64,000 nucleotides of DNA from an uncultured Psychroserpens sp. (GTDB lineage: Bacteria > Bacteroidota > Bacteroidia > Flavobacteriales > Flavobacteriaceae), in NCBI RefSeq assembly GCF_947503375.1, contig NZ_CANNDQ010000005.1:186001-250000 (forward strand). The letters run 5' to 3'. The translations under genes were made by a program, and so were the position numbers. The notes beneath the pieces are model-generated. The model searched no databases. It saw nothing but the letters and a program-made list of their open reading frames with translations, and was not told the DNA's origin. Positions 36,502 through 44,728 of the stretch are shown in pieces. Each line of letters begins with the position of its first letter. The stretch's first letter is position 1.

Positions 36502-36955
36502 AGTTTAAATCTAGGTTTGTTGTGTTAAAAATATAGAATAACTATTAGTTTTCTTTTATAATTTTATAGTATTTAAAACAAAATAATGCCTTTTAAAATA
36601 TAATTAATGTCGTTAAAAACATTTTTAATACGATTCAAAATCTTTTTATTTTAACATCACTAGCAATAAATTAAGAAAAGTTTAAGATTTCAGTGTTTTA
36701 ACATTTTTTCAAAACATTATTGTGCTGTTAAAAACAATATTCATACACTCTAGTACATATGCAATTTTACTAGACCTATATTCATATACATTAGCTTTTA
36801 ATAAACATATAAAGGGTTCATTGAAAGAAATTACAAGTCTTCATAAATTTTAAGCTTTGATTTCATATTTAACATTCTGAATTAGCCTTCACATCAATTA
36901 AATAACTCTTGAACCCTTTTATATGATGCTAACAACTAACTAAAATATTCAATGT
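36502..36955. other. 454-base divergent intergenic region (response regulator / SusC)
   Basis: Very AT-rich, no ORF. It holds two exact copies of GTTAAAAACA (36612-36621, 36727-36736), a near-copy in reverse (TGTTTTAAC at 36694-36702), and the long inverted repeat described separately. The best -7 candidate on the plus strand is AAGCTTTG at 36852-36859 (one mismatch, no TTG at -33). Because it separates a regulator from a SusC operon, it is where operators are expected. Confidence 0.5.
36806..36925. repeat. Distant inverted repeat upstream of susC
   Basis: CATATAAAGGGTTCA (36806-36820) and TGAACCCTTTTATATG (36910-36925) are inverted copies differing by one inserted base, separated by 89 bases. 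The second arm ends 30 bases before the SusC ATG. It could be a pair of operator sites or a long-range leader stem. Confidence 0.6.
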
Positions 36956-39900
36956 ATGAGAAAATTTTGCATTTTTCTTTGTGCCTTATTATTAAACGCA
37001 AGTTTATTACAAGCACAAGAGAAGACTATTTCTGGTAATGTGACTGATGAGGCAGGTCTACCGCTTCCTGGTGTTAACATTATTGTTAAAGGAACTTCAA
37101 ACGGAACCCAATCAGATTTTGACGGAAACTATTCTATCAAAACAAATGTGGGTGAAGTTTTGGTATTTTCTTTTGTAGGTTTAAAAACTCAAGAGATTAC
37201 CGTTGGAGCTTCCAATACTGTAAATGTATCTATGCTAGAAGATGCTGAATCACTAGATGAGGTCATTGTAACAGCGCAAGGAATCAAAAGAGAGAAAAAA
37301 GCATTAGGTTATGCTGTAACCACTCTTGAATCTGACGCTGTAGAGAGTAGACCTGAAGCAGATATTGCCAGAGTTTTAAGCGGTAAAGTTGCTGGTGTAA
37401 ATGTAGTAGGAACAGGTGGTATAGCTGGTAGTGGTACCAACATTACTATTAGGGGTAACGTTTCTATTACAGGTAACAACCAACCTTTATTTGTAGTTAA
37501 TGGTGTACCATTTAATACAAGTACAAATGCTGAGAGTAATGTGTCTACTGGTAATGGTTCTGTTTCTGCATCAAGTAGATTTTTAGATCTCGATCCAAAT
37601 AATATTGAAAGCATGAGTGTTCTTAAAGGACTTAGTGCAACTGTATTATATGGTGATGCTGGTAGAAATGGTGTGATTTTAATTACAACAAAAACAGGTT
37701 CTAGTAGTGAAGTGAGCAAAGGTTTTGAGATAACATTCAGTCAAGCTTTATTCACAAATGAAATAGCTGGATTACCAGATTATCAAAATACATATGGTCA
37801 AGGAAGTAATAACAATGCAAATGTGACATTTGTTGGAAATTGGGGAAGTAGGTTCGATTCTAACATTATAGTACCTCACCATTATAACTTACCAAGATTA
37901 GCAGCTTCATTTCCTGAGTTTCAAGGTGTCAATGTACTTTATCAGCCTTATGAGAATAATGTAAAAGACTTTTTTAGAAAAGGGATAGGTACTACGACTT
38001 CAATAAACGTAGCAAAGTCAAGCGAAAATGTGTCTTTCAATGCTAACTTTGGACATACTGATGAAGACGGTTTTGTGCCTGGAAACAATATAAAAAGAAC
38101 AAATTTTGGTATTGGAGGTTCTGTAAAATTAAGTAATAAGTTTAGAGTTAATGCATCATTCAATTTCTCTACTAGTGATTTTACTACGCCACCAATTGCT
38201 GCCGACTTAGGTACAGGTAATTTTTCAGTTTTTCAAAGAACATTATTTCTTCCAAGAAATTTTGATTTGCAAGGCTTACCATTTCAAGATCCAATAACTG
38301 GAGCTAGTGTACATTATAGAACAGACTCTGAAAACCCTAGATGGTTAGTTGCAAATTCTCAAGAGTCAATTAACGTAAATCGTTTTTACAATTCATTAAG
38401 TACCATCTATGATTTTAGCGATCATGTTTCTTTGACCTATAGAGTTGGGTTTGATACCTACACAGAACGACAACAATTCTATGTAAATAAAGGAGGAACT
38501 AATAGTTTTATATCTCAAGTAGGATTTTTAAAAACGACTTCTGGTACCAATACCATTTGGGATCATAGTGTGATTTTAGGGATTAATAATATCAAGCTAA
38601 CTGAAAAGATCAATTTGAATTCTACTGTAGGTGTTAATACAAATTCAGAATCATATGATAAGTTTGGTGTTGCTAGTACTGGGCAGGTTGTGTTTGATTT
38701 TATCGATCACAATAATTTTGCTACACAAAGTAACCAAGACCCTTTAGGAGGAGAGTTAGATTTTAAACAAGTTGAAAATACCATTGGTTTGTATGGCCAA
38801 TTCGAATTTGATTATTCAAATTTTTTATATCTAAGTTTAGCGGCTAGAAACGATTGGTCATCTACTATAGAGCAAGATAACAGATCACTTTTTTATCCAA
38901 GTGCCTCTTTATCGTTTATTCCAACGTCGGCTTTTGAAGGTTTATCTTCAGATGCCATAAATTTCTTAAAAGTAAGATTTGGTTATGGTACTTCAGCGGG
39001 TTTTCCTAGCCCATACAATACTCGACCAACATTGGCGTTAGGTACAGCAGCATACACAGGAACTAACGGTTCGGTAAATGTAAACTCTAGTGGAGGTTTA
39101 GCAACTGGAACAGATGTGTTTCCAAATGCAGACTTAAAAGCCGAGTTACATAAGGAGTTTGAGTTAGGTATTGAAGCAAGGTTATGGAAAAATAGAATAA
39201 GCTTAGAAACCAGTGTATTCAGAAGAAATTCTGAAGATCAAATTCTGCAAAAAGCGTTAGACCCATCTACAGGATTTGATGCGACATTTATCAATGCCGG
39301 TGAAATTGAAACTGAAGGTATTGAAATAGCTTTAGGAATCTCTCCATTTAAAGGAAATGATGGTTTTCAATGGGATTCTAATTTCATTTTTACTGCTACA
39401 GAGAATGTTGTTAAGGACCTACCAGGAGGTGATGATGTTTTTATTTCTGGATTTTCTAATAACGGTAACTATGCTATCGAGGGTCAGCCTTTGGGTGTTA
39501 TAAAAGGAAATTTTGCAGTTAGAGATGATGAAGGTAATTATCTAATTGATCCAACTACTGGAAATATAATCGATAGTGATGTATTAGGTATAGAAAATGG
39601 AGTTGTCGGTGATCCAAATCCAGATTGGAAGTTAACAAATATCAATACGTTCTCTTATAAAGGTTGGACCTTATCTGCTCAAATTGAATATACGCACGGA
39701 GGCGATATATCGTCAAGTACCATTACGTCATTACTTCGTCGAGGAGTGACAACAGATACTGATGATAGAGAAGGAACATTTATCATCCCTGGAGTTCTGG
39801 CAAATCCAAACACAGGAGAACCTTTATTAGATGCTAACGGAAATAAAATACCTAATAATATCCAACAAGGTGCTAATGAAGCCTATTTCTTAAATTTTGT

Positions 39901-40183
39901 TGATCCAACAGGTCAAGGAATTTATGATGCTTCAGTATTTCGACTAAGAGAGATTTCTTTGACCTATGCTTTACCAGCTAAGTTTCTAGAAAAAACGCCT
40001 TTTGGATCACTATCATTTACACTGTTAGGACAAAACATGTTCTATTGGGCGCCTAATGTTCCTGAAGGAACCAATTTTGATCCAGAAACAGTAAGTACTG
40101 GAGTGGGTAATGGCGCTGGCTTAGATTTTTTAACAGCACCATCATCTAGGAAGTATGGATTTAATATAAAAGCTACATTTTAA
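36956..40183 (+). CDS. SusC/RagA-family TonB-linked outer-membrane transporter
   Basis: 1075 residues. A signal peptide (ending 'LLQAQ') is followed by a CarboxypepD_reg-like domain ('ISGNVTDEAGLPLPGVNIIVKG', about 22-110), a plug domain ('DEVIVTAQGIKREKKALGYAVTTL' through 'VLKGLSATVLYGDAGRNGVILITTK') and a large barrel with the terminal strand 'YGFNIKATF'. SusC proteins import oligosaccharides, peptides or other large nutrients with the SusD lid. It is first in a three-gene operon with the SusD gene 11 bases on. No glycoside hydrolase, sulfatase or peptidase is encoded in the operon, so the substrate is open. Confidence 0.96.
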   Translation: MRKFCIFLCALLLNASLLQAQEKTISGNVTDEAGLPLPGVNIIVKGTSNGTQSDFDGNYSIKTNVGEVLVFSFVGLKTQEITVGASNTVNVSMLEDAESLDEVIVTAQGIKREKKALGYAVTTLESDAVESRPEADIARVLSGKVAGVNVVGTGGIAGSGTNITIRGNVSITGNNQPLFVVNGVPFNTSTNAESNVSTGNGSVSASSRFLDLDPNNIESMSVLKGLSATVLYGDAGRNGVILITTKTGSSSEVSKGFEITFSQALFTNEIAGLPDYQNTYGQGSNNNANVTFVGNWGSRFDSNIIVPHHYNLPRLAASFPEFQGVNVLYQPYENNVKDFFRKGIGTTTSINVAKSSENVSFNANFGHTDEDGFVPGNNIKRTNFGIGGSVKLSNKFRVNASFNFSTSDFTTPPIAADLGTGNFSVFQRTLFLPRNFDLQGLPFQDPITGASVHYRTDSENPRWLVANSQESINVNRFYNSLSTIYDFSDHVSLTYRVGFDTYTERQQFYVNKGGTNSFISQVGFLKTTSGTNTIWDHSVILGINNIKLTEKINLNSTVGVNTNSESYDKFGVASTGQVVFDFIDHNNFATQSNQDPLGGELDFKQVENTIGLYGQFEFDYSNFLYLSLAARNDWSSTIEQDNRSLFYPSASLSFIPTSAFEGLSSDAINFLKVRFGYGTSAGFPSPYNTRPTLALGTAAYTGTNGSVNVNSSGGLATGTDVFPNADLKAELHKEFELGIEARLWKNRISLETSVFRRNSEDQILQKALDPSTGFDATFINAGEIETEGIEIALGISPFKGNDGFQWDSNFIFTATENVVKDLPGGDDVFISGFSNNGNYAIEGQPLGVIKGNFAVRDDEGNYLIDPTTGNIIDSDVLGIENGVVGDPNPDWKLTNINTFSYKGWTLSAQIEYTHGGDISSSTITSLLRRGVTTDTDDREGTFIIPGVLANPNTGEPLLDANGNKIPNNIQQGANEAYFLNFVDPTGQGIYDASVFRLREISLTYALPAKFLEKTPFGSLSFTLLGQNMFYWAPNVPEGTNFDPETVSTGVGNGAGLDFLTAPSSRKYGFNIKATF

Positions 40184-40194
40184 TATAGAATAGT

Positions 40195-41811
40195 ATGAAA
40201 ACATTTGAAGATAAATTTAAAATAGCAGCCATATTACTAGTATTTATGGCATTGAGTTGTGAAACAACAAATCTTGAACAATTAAACGATCCAAGTAGTT
40301 TAACAGTAGACAGTGCCGACCCTGATTTGTTACTGAACAATGCTCAACTACAATTTGTTGATGCTATAGCTTACAATGAAGCCAATGAAGATGGTATCAA
40401 TAGAAGAGCTTCTGAGTTGGCACGTATGCAACATTTGTTTGGAGCTTATACAAGTCCGAATACACTAAGCTCAACATCCATTGATCGATTGTGGACTAGG
40501 ATGTATCGAGAAGCATTGCAAGATATTAATGTATTAATTCCCATAGCCCAAGATCGAGGTCTACAAGGTCATATTGGAGTAGCAAAAATCATTCAAGCTT
40601 ATGCTTTAGTAACGATGGTTGATACGTTTGGCGATATTCCATTTACAGATGCTTTACAAGGTAATAATAATCCTAATCCTTCGGTTGATGATGGACAATT
40701 CGTTTACGATGCTATGTTTGAAACCTTAGACGAAGCCATCGAGGCGCTAAGTGCTCCAGATATTCTAATGCCTAACGATTTGTTTTATAATGGTGATGCA
40801 GAAAAATGGATCAAAGCAGCAAGAACGTTAAAATTTAAAATGTATGCGCAAATGCGTTTAATTGGAAACTTTAATACCGAAATTAATACGTTAATTTCTC
40901 AAGGATTGATTGATAGTTCTAGTGAAGATTTTCAATTTCAATATTCTACTACAGCAAGTTCAACAGGAGAAAGTAGACATCCAAATTTTGCGCTATGTTA
41001 CGACGCAGATGGCGTAGATGATTATATGAACAATTATTACATGTTCCTTTTAAAGGATGATAAAGGGTTTAATGATCCAAGATTGCGTTACTACTTTTAT
41101 AGACAAGTAGAAGCACCACCAGTTGGTGATGAGCTAATGTGTGAAGGTGATCCAGGATTTAATTTCTGTTATATTGGTGACTTTTATTGGGGACGAGATC
41201 ATGGCGATGACGATGGTGTTCCTGCAGATATGTTGAAACGTACAGCATATGGCCTTTATCCAGTTGGAGGTGCTTTTGATGCAGATAATTTTACTTCTGT
41301 AACACCATCTTCGGGCGCTGGTGGTGCTGGTATATTCCCTTTCATGTTATCTTCTTATGTTAAATTCTTACAGGCCGAATCAGCATTAATGGCTGGTACA
41401 ACAGGTAATCCGCGTACTTTGTTCGAAGAAGGTGTAAGAGCCTCAATGTCTAAAGTATTGAACTTCTATCCAGGACAAGTAGATCCAGCTTTTGCAGCAA
41501 CTCAAGCTGATGTTGATAATTATGTTGATTTTGTTTTAGCACAATATGATGCAGCTGCTGGTAACGAAGCAAAACTGGATGTAATAATGAAAGAATATTA
41601 CATAGCGCTTTGGGGTAATGGAATTGAAGCTTGGAACAACTACAGACGTACAAGTTATCCAAGTGATATTGAACCGTCTGTAGTGGTAGCTGGTAATTTT
41701 CCGAGAACATTTATGTATCCTGCAATTGTTGTGAATACAAATTCTAGCATAAGTCAAAAACAAGTAACAGAAAGAGTGTTTTGGGATGCAAATCCTGATG
41801 TACTTGAATAA
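40195..41811 (+). CDS. SusD/RagB-family surface lipoprotein (SusD-like_2)
   Basis: 538 residues. Lipoprotein signal with Cys22 ('FMALSCETTNLEQLNDPSS'). The helical TPR-like scaffold and the family segments 'YGDIPF'-type (here 'MVDTFGDIPFTDAL'), 'DEAIEALSA' and 'KWIKAARTLKFKMYAQMRL' identify it; it forms the hinged lid on SusC that binds substrate at the surface. The gene is 11 bases after susC and 11 bases before the third lipoprotein. Confidence 0.95.
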   Translation: MKTFEDKFKIAAILLVFMALSCETTNLEQLNDPSSLTVDSADPDLLLNNAQLQFVDAIAYNEANEDGINRRASELARMQHLFGAYTSPNTLSSTSIDRLWTRMYREALQDINVLIPIAQDRGLQGHIGVAKIIQAYALVTMVDTFGDIPFTDALQGNNNPNPSVDDGQFVYDAMFETLDEAIEALSAPDILMPNDLFYNGDAEKWIKAARTLKFKMYAQMRLIGNFNTEINTLISQGLIDSSSEDFQFQYSTTASSTGESRHPNFALCYDADGVDDYMNNYYMFLLKDDKGFNDPRLRYYFYRQVEAPPVGDELMCEGDPGFNFCYIGDFYWGRDHGDDDGVPADMLKRTAYGLYPVGGAFDADNFTSVTPSSGAGGAGIFPFMLSSYVKFLQAESALMAGTTGNPRTLFEEGVRASMSKVLNFYPGQVDPAFAATQADVDNYVDFVLAQYDAAAGNEAKLDVIMKEYYIALWGNGIEAWNNYRRTSYPSDIEPSVVVAGNFPRTFMYPAIVVNTNSSISQKQVTERVFWDANPDVLE

Positions 41812-41822
41812 AAAAAGTAATT

Positions 41823-42701
41823 ATGAAAACTGTAAAACAAATTTTTAAGATAAAACGACTAGCATTCTTAATGTTAATCTTAGTTTCCGTAGCTTCAATT
41901 TCATGTGAGGATGAAGATAAAAATCCACTTAACGATATATTAGCCGACTCAGGTGGTTTTGTTAGGTTTGCTACACCATTTCCAACTGTAGTAAATGTAA
42001 GTGATTTATCTGAAGTTCCAGGAGTTGTTATAAATAATGTGTTGGAAGCTCCAGATGGTAATGTTGTTAGCTACAGAATGGAAGCTTCGGCTATGGTTGC
42101 AGGAACTACATATGGACCATTACCATATGGAGAAGAAATTACGTCATTTCCAACTCCTATTACTATCACAATAGTAGATTTAGCTGACTTTTTCGGGTTT
42201 GACGTAAATACTATTGGGTTTGGAGATACCTTCAGTTTTACTGGAACTGCTGTTAACGATAGAGGCATAGTGTATACCTCTGAAGATTTAGATTTTGATG
42301 ATGAAACGGGAACGCGTAGCGGTGGAAACAATACAGATGATCTAATTGATGAGATTGGTTATAGAGATGCCTTTGAATTTGGTTTTGCTATACCTTGTCC
42401 GCCACTTGATAACCCAACAGTTGGAGATTGGACTATAGATATGACAGATCTTTACGGAGATGGTTGGGATGGTGCTTTTGTTACAGTTAGTATTGATGGT
42501 ACAGAAACTGATTATGAAATTGTTGATGGAGATTCTGCAATTCATGTATTCAACGTGCCGAGTGGTACAAGTGTGTTAAGAATATCCTACACTAGCGGAA
42601 GTTGGGAAGAAGAACATATTTATTCCATTATAAATCCAGATGGTGTAGTATTTGGACCTTTTGGCCCAGAACCTGGCATGTGTCCAGAAATAGGTATATA
42701 G
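41823..42701 (+). CDS. SusE-position surface lipoprotein with a C-terminal GDGWDG module
   Basis: 292 residues. Lipoprotein signal with Cys28 ('VSVASISCEDEDKNPL') and acidic residues right after it, so surface display is likely. The first half (about 35-160) is beta-rich. The second half (about 195-292) is a compact module with 'MTDLYGDGWDGAFVTVSIDGTE', an acidic Asp/Gly loop that looks like a calcium-binding element and is common in secreted proteins of marine Bacteroidota. By position it would be the extra binding lipoprotein (SusE-like) of the operon, and it is the last gene before a terminator. Confidence 0.8.
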   Translation: MKTVKQIFKIKRLAFLMLILVSVASISCEDEDKNPLNDILADSGGFVRFATPFPTVVNVSDLSEVPGVVINNVLEAPDGNVVSYRMEASAMVAGTTYGPLPYGEEITSFPTPITITIVDLADFFGFDVNTIGFGDTFSFTGTAVNDRGIVYTSEDLDFDDETGTRSGGNNTDDLIDEIGYRDAFEFGFAIPCPPLDNPTVGDWTIDMTDLYGDGWDGAFVTVSIDGTETDYEIVDGDSAIHVFNVPSGTSVLRISYTSGSWEEEHIYSIINPDGVVFGPFGPEPGMCPEIGI

Positions 42702-42733
42702 TTAATTGATTGATTAATTTTTTACTTTGAGTG

Positions 42734-42764
42734 AGACGTCTTCTAAAAGAAGACGTCTTTTTTT
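42734..42764 (+). terminator. Strong terminator of the SusCD operon
   Basis: A perfect 11-bp stem (AGACGTCTTCT / AGAAGACGTCT) with an AAA loop and a T-run lies 32 bases after the lipoprotein stop. Confidence 0.93.
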
Positions 42765-42787
42765 ATAAGGAATGTTATCAATTTAAT

Positions 42788-43672
42788 TTAAAAAAATAGA
42801 TGGCTTGTGTTGCTTTTTAAATCAAGTTTATAAATATTAAGTTGATTACTCTTGTTTGTAACTAAGAATAACTCTCTTTTATTACCCTTTTCATAATTTT
42901 CGATACTGAAGACCCTTTCTTCAAATTTTTTGTGAATTTTATAGTCTAATCCATCTAATTGTATCGAACATATAAGTGAATGCGTGTCTTCTTTTGATAA
43001 AAAATATATTCTAGACTCATTTTTATTTGTAATTGGATGTGAGCTATAGCTTTTATTTTTTGTTAATTGTTTTTGATTTCTACCATCAATATCCATAATA
43101 AAAATCTCATGAAATCCATTTCTGTTAGATGAGAATATTACTCGATTTGATTGCTTTAAATATGTTGGAGAGATATCGTCTCCCTTAGTGTTAGTGATGT
43201 TCTTTTCAATATTGGTTGTAAGATCCAGTTTGACAATTTCTCGATCTCCATTTTTTAGAGTCGAATACATAATATCATTGTTAGATAGCCATTCAGCAGC
43301 TACAGGTACTGGTGTATGTGTTTTTATAATAGGTTTTGATGTGTTATTCTTTAAATCATAAATGGTGATTGTCCAATTGAAATCCAATAACTCACAGAAT
43401 ATAATTTTGGAACCATCAGGAGACCAATTAGGAAAATGTTTTGCAGAATTTGACTTTGTTAATTGCTTAGGATTCGAATACGTTTCGTTATATATAAATA
43501 GTTGAGACCAATTATTTACTTGAGATACAAATACCATATTTTCATGTTTTGCATCCCATGATGGTCCTACGGTAATTACTTTTGGAAGTGATAAACGATT
43601 GTATAATACAATAATGATTGTAAGTAAAATAACAGCTATGGTTGAGAAAATAAAAAGCTTTTTATTGCGCAT
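42788..43672 (-). CDS. Membrane-anchored TolB-like beta-propeller protein
   Basis: 294 residues. An N-terminal helix ('LFIFSTIAVILLTIIIVLYN', about 5-25) has no clear cleavage site, so it probably remains as an anchor. PD40/WD40-like blades follow: 'FPNWSPDGSKIIFCE', 'AAEWLSNNDIMYST', 'DISPTYLKQSNRVIFSSNRNG' and 'IFIMDIDGRNQKQLTKN'. Such propellers bind proteins or ligands in the periplasm. It is convergent with the SusCD operon and preceded by a terminator that separates it from dinB-like and other genes. Confidence 0.85.
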   Translation of the reverse strand: MRNKKLFIFSTIAVILLTIIIVLYNRLSLPKVITVGPSWDAKHENMVFVSQVNNWSQLFIYNETYSNPKQLTKSNSAKHFPNWSPDGSKIIFCELLDFNWTITIYDLKNNTSKPIIKTHTPVPVAAEWLSNNDIMYSTLKNGDREIVKLDLTTNIEKNITNTKGDDISPTYLKQSNRVIFSSNRNGFHEIFIMDIDGRNQKQLTKNKSYSSHPITNKNESRIYFLSKEDTHSLICSIQLDGLDYKIHKKFEERVFSIENYEKGNKRELFLVTNKSNQLNIYKLDLKSNTSHLFF

Positions 43673-43690
43673 AATTTAATAGGCTAATTT

Positions 43691-43728
43691 AAAACCATTT
43701 GACTCTCAACAAGGAGAGCCAAATGGTT
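43691..43728 (-). terminator. Terminator of the YCII/SMP-30/NTF2/DinB-side genes
   Basis: AACCATTTGACTCTC / GAGAGCCAAATGGTT (one A-C mismatch) with a 6-base loop; on the minus strand it runs into TTTT. It is 30 bases past the DinB-like stop. Confidence 0.7.
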
Positions 43729-43758
43729 TACAGAAACTACATCTTTTAATGAAAAAAA

Positions 43759-44349
43759 CTACAACTCTTTTATCTCACTGATGAGTTCTTTGATTTGCAT
43801 TAAGTGTCTATATGAATGTGCACCTACAACTAAAAAATGCTGTGTTACATCTGCTTCTCCATATAAATAAGGTGCAAATAAATGTCTAAGGTTAGATTCA
43901 GACTCCGTTAAGATCTTTACCATCTTTGCTCTAGTTGCTTTGATTTCAGATAAGAAATCCTCTTTTGTCTTTTTTGCATTTTCTTCTTTAGGATGAAAGG
44001 GTTTAGGTGTGTTTACAGCATTGGTTCTATCGGTTACTTTTGCAATGATAATGGCATCTTCAGAACTCAAATCTTTTTTTAGATCAAGTTCATTACCATC
44101 AATTGTTTTTTGAATTTTCATTAATAATGCAGGTTCTACCGATGATAAATGCTCTAAACAGTTTAACACGGTCCATCCTCCATCTTTAGGTTTGTAGTTC
44201 AATTCTACTTCAGTTAAAGAATTAACGGTTAGTTCGATCTCTTCTAAAGATCTATTCAATAGGTCTAAAGCTAATTTTCTTTCATTATCGATTTGTGAAA
44301 AACCTATGGAAGAACTTAATGTCATAAATAATAAAATAATTGCTTTCAT
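43759..44349 (-). CDS. Exported DinB-superfamily protein
   Basis: 196 residues. A signal peptide (MKAIILLFMTLSSSIGFSQ) precedes a four-helix DinB_2-like domain. The likely metal-binding histidines are in 'NCLEHLSSVEPAL' and 'VGAHSYRHLMQIKEL' (His-x3-His). DinB proteins are mostly cytoplasmic thiol-dependent metalloenzymes, so an exported copy is unusual though known in Bacteroidota. Its substrate is unknown. It lies 4 bases after the NTF2-like gene. Confidence 0.85.
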   Translation of the reverse strand: MKAIILLFMTLSSSIGFSQIDNERKLALDLLNRSLEEIELTVNSLTEVELNYKPKDGGWTVLNCLEHLSSVEPALLMKIQKTIDGNELDLKKDLSSEDAIIIAKVTDRTNAVNTPKPFHPKEENAKKTKEDFLSEIKATRAKMVKILTESESNLRHLFAPYLYGEADVTQHFLVVGAHSYRHLMQIKELISEIKEL

Positions 44350-44353
44350 GTTT

Positions 44354-44698
44354 TTATTCGTTTGGTATTACTGTTATTTTTGATATTTGGTTATAGAGGT
44401 CAAATTCAATAATATCTATAGCTTGCACTGCAGTATTATTTTTGTCCTTTGAATTAGCGTAAGTAAAATCTATCAATACCTTATTGCTTTTAGGAGAAGT
44501 ATAAATGCCATTTGTTGTGAATTCAAGTGACTTGATCATTTCAAGCGATTGAAGAAAGAATGGTTTTGCTTCAGCAGGTTCATTTGTTCCATATTGAACT
44601 GTACAGTTTGCTGATAAACAAGAAAAAACTACATCTAGTTCTCCTTTATGAAAGGCGTCGAAATATTTTTTAGCAATATCTTTTTTGGTTTCAGTCAT
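44354..44698 (-). CDS. NTF2/SnoaL-like small protein
   Basis: 114 residues, no signal peptide. The pattern 'KKDIAKKYFDAFHKGELDVVFSCLSANCTVQYG' (helix, then the cone-shaped sheet) and 'IDIIEFDLYNQISKITVI' is the NTF2-like fold used by SnoaL-type cyclases, isomerases and ligand binders. No specific catalytic residues can be assigned. It is 30 bases downstream of the SMP-30-like gene and 4 bases upstream of the DinB gene. Confidence 0.82.
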   Translation of the reverse strand: MTETKKDIAKKYFDAFHKGELDVVFSCLSANCTVQYGTNEPAEAKPFFLQSLEMIKSLEFTTNGIYTSPKSNKVLIDFTYANSKDKNNTAVQAIDIIEFDLYNQISKITVIPNE

Positions 44699-44728
44699 GT
44701 CGTTTTTTATAAATACTATTGTTTTTTA

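Noticed and set aside
41450-41763. Two antisense ORFs within the SusD gene
   Set aside because: They are frame shadows of a well-supported lipoprotein gene, with no signal, domain or promoter.
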